Source: Tanypteryx hageni
Taxonomy: Eukaryota > Arthropoda > Insecta > Odonata > Petaluridae
Length of the DNA: 64,000 bases
Direction: 5' to 3'
NCBI GenBank assembly: GCA_028673005.1
Contig: CM054116.1
Span: 72,925,315 to 72,989,314, forward strand
In this document: piece after piece, positions 26,601-37,100 of the stretch
Layout: each line of letters starts with the position of its first letter
Numbering within the stretch: the stretch's first letter is position 1
Translations under genes and position numbers: made by a program
Notes under the pieces: model-generated
Databases searched by the model: none
Seen by the model: the letters and a program-made list of their open reading frames with translations, nothing else
Told to the model about the DNA's origin: nothing

Positions 26601-27293
26601 ATCTTCCTCAGAGTCTCCCTGCCACAGCTCCACCTATGTAAGACCACTTGGCACTTTCAAAACACTGCCTCTCATGAAAAACATGAACTCTCTTTCTTGA
26701 TAAATATGCATACCTCTAATACCTGACTATACCATTACTCTCCATCCCCTCATGAAAATACCAAGTGCTATGATTTATATCCTATACTTTACCATCACCA
26801 AATCTATGGGGATGGTCTAAAGCTAAAAAGAACAATCAAGAACCTATAATAATTAAATCAAAAGAAAAATAGATTATGGAGAAGATACTGCAAACAAGCT
26901 TTAAAGCTCCAGGCATAACTACAGAAGTCATAAGATAATGAATACATCACCCAAATACAGCTAAAATATTAATATCTACAAAATTTCCAGATTTTTTTCT
27001 CCATAGTATTATACTCACTAGTTCTCACATAGGAATCCAATGAATTAGACTGCCATAAAAATAACATGAATTTCTGTATGATTAGCAGCTAAGTTTTCCA
27101 CAAAATTTACAAAAATGTTTCATCAACTAAATTAACTGGTAAGATTGAAAAAAACTTTAATTTTAACAAAAACATATTTACTTAGCACACAAAAAATATA
27201 GCAAGGGATATGAATGTGAAGCTATACTGCATCATTTTACATTTTACAAAAGTAATCAATAAGTGCAGCCAAAATTAAAAAACATTGGTGCAT

Positions 27294-27358
<65 letters not shown>

Positions 27359-28301
27359 CCAGGATTTAAAAAATGGATGCCACATAGCCTAAACCTTCAG
27401 GATATCCATTTTCCAGCAAGTTGCATCACATGCAATCAGCATTTCAGAATATCAATATGCAGGGTCAGATTAAACCATAACCAAAGAATTACACCCTCAT
27501 ATTTTTAGGCTCAACTTTCCAAATTTCCACTTTCCACATTCCAAACTGAAGTACGAGCTGAGTGGTGACAAAGGCTTGTGCAACTGAACAATTAGCCATA
27601 GGATTATTATAATGTTAATCTAGCCCTGTATATATGTTTATTTATTATATCTTTTACAACTTTAAAAAAATTTAAGTTGGATGCAAATAAAAACAGGTAT
27701 CAACGGTAAGAGGAGTCACAACATATTCACAATTTACACTTACAATCCAGCAATACAGATATTTTGAAGCAGAATTAATAATGAACACACATAAACTTTC
27801 TTTAGTATCTCAAAAAGTATTCATATAAAACATGAAAAATAGATAGAATGGAACAATTTGAAGCTACATATTCTCTCAAGATATTTCAATTGATATTGCT
27901 CTCTATCCTGAAATTCACTTCAAAGAATGAAGGCTACACATAAAGGATTTTTCAGCATAGATAAAACAGATTGCTAGTCAACTTTGAACTAAAATTAAAA
28001 TATATGATAAAATAACCCATATATTAAAACTGAAAAAAATTACCTCTTAGTAAGTTTTGGATGAAATTTTCGAATGCCCGAAACCAGGAATGTCAAACTC
28101 AAAGAGACATCTGGGAAGCATTACAGCAATGGATGCTATGGAAAGGTGGTATTAGGAGTACAATTTTTTAATCCAAGATTGGGAAATCCTTATAAAAAGT
28201 TATACTAGTAGTAATCTGGAGTCAAAAGCAGGGCCAGATTAAGGGTTCCGTAAGCCTTAGGCACTGTTTCATAGGCCTTCTTTAACTATTATATGTGTGT
28301 G

Positions 28302-28383
<82 letters not shown>

Positions 28384-31052
28384 CAGGGTGTGGGAAAAAT
28401 GGTGCACACTAATGATGGAGATGGGTAGAAAACCTCAAAACTAAGCTAAATGTTAAATGAACAAATTCTCTAAAATCAATAGGCACCGAGATATCATGGT
28501 AAGAAGATCCATCAAATCTATCATAGTAGTACAGAAATTGGTGATGATGCTGAGATTCAGAGGCAGACAAGCATATGGTTGAATAATAACAAAAAACTGC
28601 AGGTAACACCTATGAACAAGTGAGGTGAGTTTATTTGACAGGCATACATAGCAGGTACAAACATGTTAAGATGCACAATACGTACACATGATGTGTTTTT
28701 GCTTGCTGAAGACCTGTGCACAGTATGCAGCAGATATGTAACTAGGAGGGTGGTAATTACAGCAAGTGTTCAAAATGTCCACCCTGCATTAGGCGACATG
28801 CAACCGCACATCGGGAAATACTAGCTTGCATTTGTCGTATCATGTCTGCATCGATGGTCGCCATAGCAGCATGAAACTTGGCAGTCAAGTCTTCCATGTC
28901 AGTCGGTGGATCCTTGTACAAGTTCCTTCAGGTGCCCCCAAAGGAAAAAGTCCCGAGGGTTCAGGTCTGGCAATCTCGCAGGCCACATTACAGGGCCACC
29001 ACGTCCTATCCACTTACCAGGAAACTGTACGTTAAGGTGTCATTGGATCTGTGCACTATGATGCATCGAAGCCCCATCATTTTGCAACCACATGTCATAT
29101 CGAACAGTCAGTGGCACATCTTCAAGCAGCACTGGTAACACTTCCTGCAGGAACACAATATGCATGGCCATTGAGGCAGTCGGGTAGTAGGTATGGCCCA
29201 ACCACAAAATTGGCAATGATACCGGCCCACACATTAATGCCCCAGCGAACTTGATGGTCCATTTCACGTGTTACATGGGGATTATGTCATGCCCACCAGT
29301 GGCTTTTGTGATTGTTAAACACACCTTCACATATGAATGCTGCTTTGTCTGACTATAAGTGGTATCCCATAAAGCCAGGATCATGTTTGTGTTCCCGTGA
29401 AACGTGGAGACGATGAGGATAATTTTTAGGCATGAGGTCTTGGACACAAGCATAATGGTATGTATACAGGTCACCATCCTGGAGGATTAAGTGGACAGCA
29501 TGATGTTCGACACCCATCTCTCGGACAACCCCACGTGTGCTGCAGTGTGGATCCTGGGCTACAATATCCAGCACGATCTCTTCGAGTGCCAGTGTCTGGC
29601 GAGTACACGATCCATCCCTATCCAATGGTGTTGCCAGTCTTACTCATTCGCTGGTCCAGCCAGTGAAACACATTTTTATCTGGATGGTGACATGTTGGAT
29701 ACCTTTCTGTGTAAGCCCTGTCTGCAGCATAGGCCCAGTTATCACATGCAAATACAAATACATATCACAATATTTGTGCAACATGTAGTCCATAGCATTT
29801 CCCCTTACATGCTGACGGTGTACTGCTATGGATCAACTGCACAGTACAATATTAGGCCTATGTACTGCATGCTGAGTGTAGATCACTATCGCCCATGGTA
29901 TCGCAGTAGACTATCTTCCTCTTTCCTGTACCTCATGTGACGTCTTGTGATCCTTGGCCCTCTCATAGTGTGACTACATGCTTGCCCCATTTGACGGATC
30001 TTCTTACCATGATATCTCGGTACCTATTCATTTTAGATAATTTGTTTGTTTAACATTTGGCTTAGTTTTGAGGTTTTCTACCCATCCCCATTGTTAGTGT
30101 GCGCCATTTTGCCCACACCCTGTATGTCTATACTATAATTTCAAATGTTTGAATGTATGTTATGCTATACAAATCCACACCTTCAAAGGTATCATAACGA
30201 AACTCGGCACGATTATTGAGGGCACCAAGGGAAAGGCCATAGAGTAGTGTAAATTCCCGACAGATTTCCCATAAAAAAGTTATTCGCATTTTTTTATTCT
30301 CCATAAGATAACACGAAAAAATTGAATTTTATAAGTGCAGGCTTTCATTCATTTGCTTATATAAATTCGACAAACTGACTTAAGAACTTAGAACCTGCAC
30401 AGTATTTAAGAAGAATGATCATAGTTTCTTATTTTTATCGTCTTTTTTCGTCTTTGACTCGAAATCGCTTGCATTTCACGTTTATTCCCATTCATTTGGA
30501 CTAATTTGCATTTTTAACGATAAATACCTTGACGACAATGACATTGTTAAAATCCAAGGACTTAATGTTGTTTCGGTTTATTTATTTAGTTACTTAATAA
30601 ATATTCTTATTTAGTGAAGCGTGCTTAAACGTGATGTAATAATATAGTACATTATTTAATTTAAATTTGAATTTAACGTTTTTTTCAACACATTGCTGGT
30701 GAGTATTTACGTATTTTATCTTGTATGATTTTAACTGTGATTAATAAATTTATTAATTAGTTTATGTATAGTTAACCTTAATATTAAGAATCTTTCTAAG
30801 AAGTAGTAAATTAGTAGAAAAGGTTAAATAGTTGGAATTGAATATGTACGTATGTTATGCTATACAAATCCATATGCTTTGTCTTTCGTATTTTTTGCTC
30901 TAGATTCTACATCTATAAAGCATTGGAATAAAATAATTTGAATTTCAAAAATCAATATGAAAAGTTTAAATAAAGCCTATAAATATTAGTAATAAAATAT
31001 GTTCTATATTTCATTTAAACAGCAACCCGTGCAAAGCCAGGTAAATCTTCTA

Positions 31053-31109
<57 letters not shown>

Positions 31110-34100
31110 AGCATATACAGGATGATGTTTAGTTGGGGAAACATATGGGAAAGAATGATTATTGATTTCTCAAGAAAATTTATTCTAGAAATAAGATTTA
31201 CCTTGTTGAAAAAATTACGTTATTAATATTGCATTTACATCAATGATTTTGTGCAGTTCTGTTAGCAAATTCTGAAATAATTTCCTCAGTATATAATTTG
31301 TGGAGTTAATTGTTGTATTCTACTGAAAGTAAAGAAAGAGACGATAATATCTTTTGCCCAATAGTAAACCTATGAAAAAACATTTGTTAACATATATTTT
31401 TGTTTGAACTTTTCATAGGTCCCATTTTTCTTATAGGCCCTATGCACAGTGCCTATAGTGCCTATGCTATAATCTGGCCATGGTCAAAAGAACCATACAG
31501 AGGAAAATAAAAATTATATAGATTTTTCTCTACTATTTTATTTTTAATGTTTTATTTATGCTTATCAACTTCTATAACACATACTAGAGGACAGCTTTCA
31601 CTTCTCATGAGGCAACCGACACCCAACGCTCAGCATTCAATGCTCAACAAAGCTCGTCACGAAATTAATTACTGTATATACTCATGTATAATATGCTCTC
31701 ATGTATAACACGTACCTATACTTTTTGCCAAAAACTCCCAACTTTTTCGTATACCCTGTATATAACATGCACCCTAGATTTTGAGGGGTATAAGAACAAA
31801 ATTATGACACTTTTGAGAGGCAAGTGTGTTACAATTAGTGCAAGAGCCACAGGTTGAGCACCTCTGATTTAAGTGGTTTCTAGCACCCTAAATGCTTAAA
31901 TATGCTAGGAAACCATGTAAAAACGCTAAAAATACAGTAGAAAACAATATAAGTTTAGTAAACTTTATCAAATGAAGTAGAAAATCTTATGCATCTACCA
32001 AAAATGATAGATATGCAGCTTCAAATCAAACTCTTGTAGTTTATTTATCAAATTTAACCAAACATTGTTCTGACTATTTGTTAGAAAATTGAGATACTTG
32101 AGATACATAGCACAGCACTGCTTCTAAAATGATGCCTAATAAGCTAGCTTTTCAGCCAAATAGCTTAAAAAAATGTCATTGCCACTGGAAACAATTGCTT
32201 AGCCATTTATGCTAAAAACATATAGTTAAAGAAAAGCAGGAAGGGGAGCAAGTATTGTGACGGTGAAAAATGTGAAAAAGAGCACCATCTATTGCAACGA
32301 GTTGCAAACCTAAAGGCCACTATAATGACAGAAAATATGAATGGAGAAAATGACGGGGATGTAAATATTAAAAAACTAATGACCAAACAAAAAATATACA
32401 TTAAATTAATTAATTAATGAAACAAAAGTTTAATATAAATTTAAAAATGCTTAACTTCATTTAATTCATTATGAGCATTATAAAATAAAATTTATTCCAA
32501 TATAAGGATCAGTATAAAAGAATAGACTTCAAATGTATTTTAAAATAAGCCTGAGATATGGCATATGATAAATACTTTGACATAAGGGTGGTTTCCAGGT
32601 TGCTGCCATGTAGATCCATTTCGCTGGACAATATTTCGCCGGCGTCTTCGGACCTGAAGAAGCCGACTGGAACGCTGGCACAATATTGTCCAGCAAAATG
32701 GATCTACACGGCAGCAACCTGGAAGCCACCCTTATGTCAACATCATGCTGTGGAAGCCTTCGAACCGATAAATACTTTTGTAACCCTGAGGTACGGTTAA
32801 AATATTTTCATTGTTCAAATTAAAATAATTATAATTAAAGATGAAATAATAAATAAAAATGCTACGGAAAAATAAGAGGAAATTAGGAATGTTGAAAATC
32901 TCTTACATTACATCAGTGACAGCATACTAACAGAATATTATGTGAAACATTAAAATTTTATATCAAATTTGAATAACTTTTAAGTTGAATTTGTTATAAC
33001 AAAAATAAATCAATTATGCTCAATTGCCAATTAGGTATAGTTCAATAGAATTGTACTTGTTTCAGTATTTGTTTCACTTCATCTAAGGATTTATAAACTA
33101 TATTTCTTGTAATAATGAAATCTCCTTTTGTACTCAATTTCAATAATATTCAATAATATTCCTATCACCACAAAATTCATCTATTTGATTAATAATTATT
33201 TTTGTAGAATTATAAAATGTTCCTTATGTTTTCTTCCATCCATGCATTAAAGTAATATGAAGTTGACATGGAAAATCTTTCTTTATCATTCAGTTGGCTT
33301 CTGAATCATTTATTTATTTAATCAAATACATTTAAAAGGTAAAATTACTTTTGCATGATTTGAATTCCACAGAAAAATATTTAAAATCATTTCAATTCTC
33401 CAATGGATCCACACAGCTTAAAGCATCCAACATATGAAGAGTTACAATTTATATTAGCAATTCTGAAGCATTGAAATTTACCCAACAAAACGTTTTTACA
33501 AAAGATGTAATTTCCATAGTTAGATTTAATAAAGACTTCCTGTTCAATACATATTTATAACTTATGTTGAAGCATCTTCTTTAATTTGATACTAAAATTT
33601 AATGACACTACCTCTCTAAGAAACAAGAATTTTTAGTTTCCCTTGGATACTCTGAATGGCTGCATGACATTTTATAAAAAAGATAATACCACAATTAACA
33701 ATTACAGATGACATTAATAATATCAGATTTGAAAAAAGTTCATATTTGCTGATATTTTTGCATTTAAAGCCTTTCCATCATCCACCACTGATTGAAATTT
33801 GTCCCATATACTTAAAAGGTACAATAACAAAACAAAAAAATTAACATTTAAAAACATTCGATTTGGGATAAAACACAATGTTAGTAACTGTTTTTATAAA
33901 AGTACAACTAGTTCATCAGAGTTCCATTGTTATATGCTGCCACCTATACAATGTAAAACTCTCCAACATTTCCCATATTTTCATCATAATGCTTTTACTT
34001 TCGTAACTTTTTGCTAGTAAAAATTTTCATGTAACGCCCTTGCTCCCCCTCCATCTTGACCAGTTCTTTCTCCAGCAAACATCACCAGGGCGCACCCTTT

Positions 34101-37100
34101 CAGGATCCACATCTTCTAGTGGTAGGGCACCTCCCACACTACTATCCATGTCCGCATGTGGTGAAGATGCAGCCAAGGAGGCCGCACCTGCTGATTCAGC
34201 TGCAGAGACTTCAGCTTCCTCTGGCTCTTCCCCCCTTGCCTCAAACCCCTCCTGTTCATGACACACACACACACCTTTCTACTTCTAGATGAAGCTCCTA
34301 TTAGGATGGAGCTGCGAGGGAGCTTAATTTCCATAATCATTCTCCTTCTATGCTGAGAACTCACTTAAACAACCATTAACTCAACTCAGATATAAGGTAA
34401 GTTTTGGTGGTGAAATAAACTATGATCTGGGCTAGAGTGGTTTTTAAAATGCATTAAATCTAAGAAGCTTTAATAATAAGTATCCACTAGCCAAGGAATT
34501 TATAAACAATGTATCTCTAATAGCCATTAACCACTCATCTGGGTATTTAATTTTTCGAAAACGGGGGTGGACATTTAAATTGCAATTGAGGTGAATCAAA
34601 TCGCAACTCAATTAAAAAATACATTAATTATTCAGTATTTGAGTTGTTTATTCTTAAAATTTGTGTCAAACTATTTTTACCACAAGATATGAATTTAAAT
34701 GTTAATATTTATTTATTATTACAATAAAAATTGAATTTGTTAATAATATTTAATGAATACACATTCATAAATATGGTATAAAGACATTCAAAATTTACAC
34801 AATTACTAAGCGATTAAAAAATAAAAATAATAATATTATAAATAACATATAAATGTTAATTTTAAAATTAGGGTAACGGAAATGCAACCCGCAAAGCAAA
34901 GTCAGGGTCTAGATGCGAGAAATGTATCTTTTCCAAATAAAGAAGTGAAGCCCATTTACTTCCAAGATGTTAAACTAAAAGGATGCAGCTAGTTGCCGGA
35001 GAAGCTGCGTGACGGAATATTACGGCATACCCATAGCAAACAGTCGAGAAAATAGCGTGACGTATATATATACGGCATACCCAGATGAGTGGTTAAGTGA
35101 CAGAGAAAACCAGATGCATATTTCTGCTACAAAGTAGTCATGGTCATTTAGCTATAGTAGATTTTAAATTCCTTTCTAGAATCTACTATCAGAATCCTGA
35201 TTACAAATGTTCAGTAGCCAAAATACACATCTGGTTTTCCCAAACTTTTCATGGCTATTAGAGCTGCATCATTTACCAATTAGATTTCAGCAATAAAGAG
35301 AGCTTAACAATTCTCTTTTTAACTAGCTATTGATGAAAAGTTTATTACAAAGTCAAAAATATGCACTCCTCAGCTGCTTGTTGAAACGACAATAGTAATA
35401 AAGTGCAAACATTCAAATTTAGATAACTTATATCTTTGTTTTAAAATATTCACTTTTAATGCATGAAAATGTTTGTTACAAAATATCTCTAAATTATAGC
35501 AACTACTCATGAATAAGGCAAAATTTATAGCTAAACTATGTTTTTAAATGACAAACAATGGTTAGCAGGCATCATGACTTACTTTTGATGTCTCCACCCT
35601 TTCAAATCATGCAATAAACTAGCTGAAAAGCTAATTTAATGCCTCAAATTTAGCATGTTATATCATGGCACTGTATAAAATAATCTATACACTATGATCT
35701 ATGTATAATTCTAATCAGGGCCGTCACGTGAGGTGAGTTTGAGAGGCGGCTGTCTCAGACAGCACTTTTCTAGGGACGACATTACAGCAGTGTGATCAGC
35801 GATATGCACCTATGTGTCGTTAACTTTGGCGGCATTTTGTATTTTTGCCTCAGGCAGCAGATTTCCACGCAACGGCCTTGATTCTAATCAAAAAGCTCTT
35901 TCCAGAAAATGTTTTTCTACGTTATAAGTATATAGTTAATTTGAAAGCTTTCTAGATCTTTAGTAGCCAAATTTTTATGTGAAGAATTAGAAAAATTATA
36001 GAGCACCTTATTTACATATTGAGTTCTAATGAGCCCTTTAAAAAATTTTAACTTTATAAGAGTAAATTCCTATAAACATGGAAGCATTTCATGGAATCAC
36101 AGATATTATTCTTGATTAGGTAATAAATTAATTTGAGAATATTAAAAAAATGAACATTTTTCATATAGACCTCAGATGTAATAACTACACAAATCAGACA
36201 TTCATTAATGATAACAGATGCTCTTAAGTCTTGGAATCTTTGAAAATAATAGGTAATATTGATATGGTGGATATTCTAGTCTAAAGGATACAAGCCAGCA
36301 TTCAACATTTCCATGCAACAAACCCAAAGCGTGCTCTGCCCCCTAGGTGCAGGTGCTCAGTCAAATTAATATAATTAGGAAAGCAGATTTCTTTAAAGAT
36401 ATTAAGTTGATGTTTATCTTTGAGTTTAATTTATCATACTGACAATTTTGGGGTACTTATGAATACATATGTTATGCATGTAATCCATTCAAATTGCCTG
36501 GATTAAGAAAAATTGTTATGATAATTACAAGGCCTAGCTAATTGCAGTTTCTTACAAATTAAGTTTTTTGGTTATAAGATATTTTAAAGAAAAAGTTGAT
36601 GGAATACAAAATATTTTTAATCCTTTACAGATACTTTATGCATAGTGTATTTAAGTAAGAACCTATCTTTGAATTCTATCATTAAGGCAGTATTTCTATA
36701 GTAATTTATAGCAGAAAAAATAGAGGCAACCTTTAAATGAATAATGTGGGAATATTTAAAATTCTTTAATCTAAGCATAGTTCATCCAATTTTAATCTTA
36801 AGCCTTTTAAATCAAAATTTATAATAATATATTAATAAAGCATTTATTATATTATATTATTTGTAGTTATCTAATATAGCCAATATGGGACCTGATTAAA
36901 AATACTGCTGGAGAAAAATGGCCACAAAATTGGGAGAAACTATAACTATCACAGCACACAAGATGCAAGTTATCTGGTAATATTCAAGCACAAAATTTTT
37001 CCAAATAGATATTTTATGGTTGTGCAACCACTCTAACCTCATGTCCATTACTGGGACTCTGCTGTTGTTGATGATGAACAGGAGTCTCTGGCCTTAACGT

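Larger units (their letters stand above)
28229..31482. mobile_element. hAT-type MITE carrying nested insertions
   Basis: Ends CAGGGCCAGATTAAGGG and (inverted) CATGGCCAGATTATAGCA, flanked by a perfect 8-bp duplication GTCAAAAG (28221-28228 and 31483-31490). A second, nearly undisturbed copy in opposite orientation at 49689-50122 is only 434 bp. The extra 2.8 kb here is later material: a mariner-like element (28384-30122), a Helitron (30127-31053) and expanded TG/TA microsatellites, all dropped at the ATATGTGTAAATACATATA spot of the uninterrupted copy. Confidence 0.9.

Noticed and set aside
26457..26726. Plus-strand frames of 66-89 residues
   Set aside because: Pyrimidine-rich low complexity; the opposite strand has the more exon-like signals.
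29460..29940. 149-residue plus-strand frame
   Set aside because: Antisense to the decayed mariner-like transposase.
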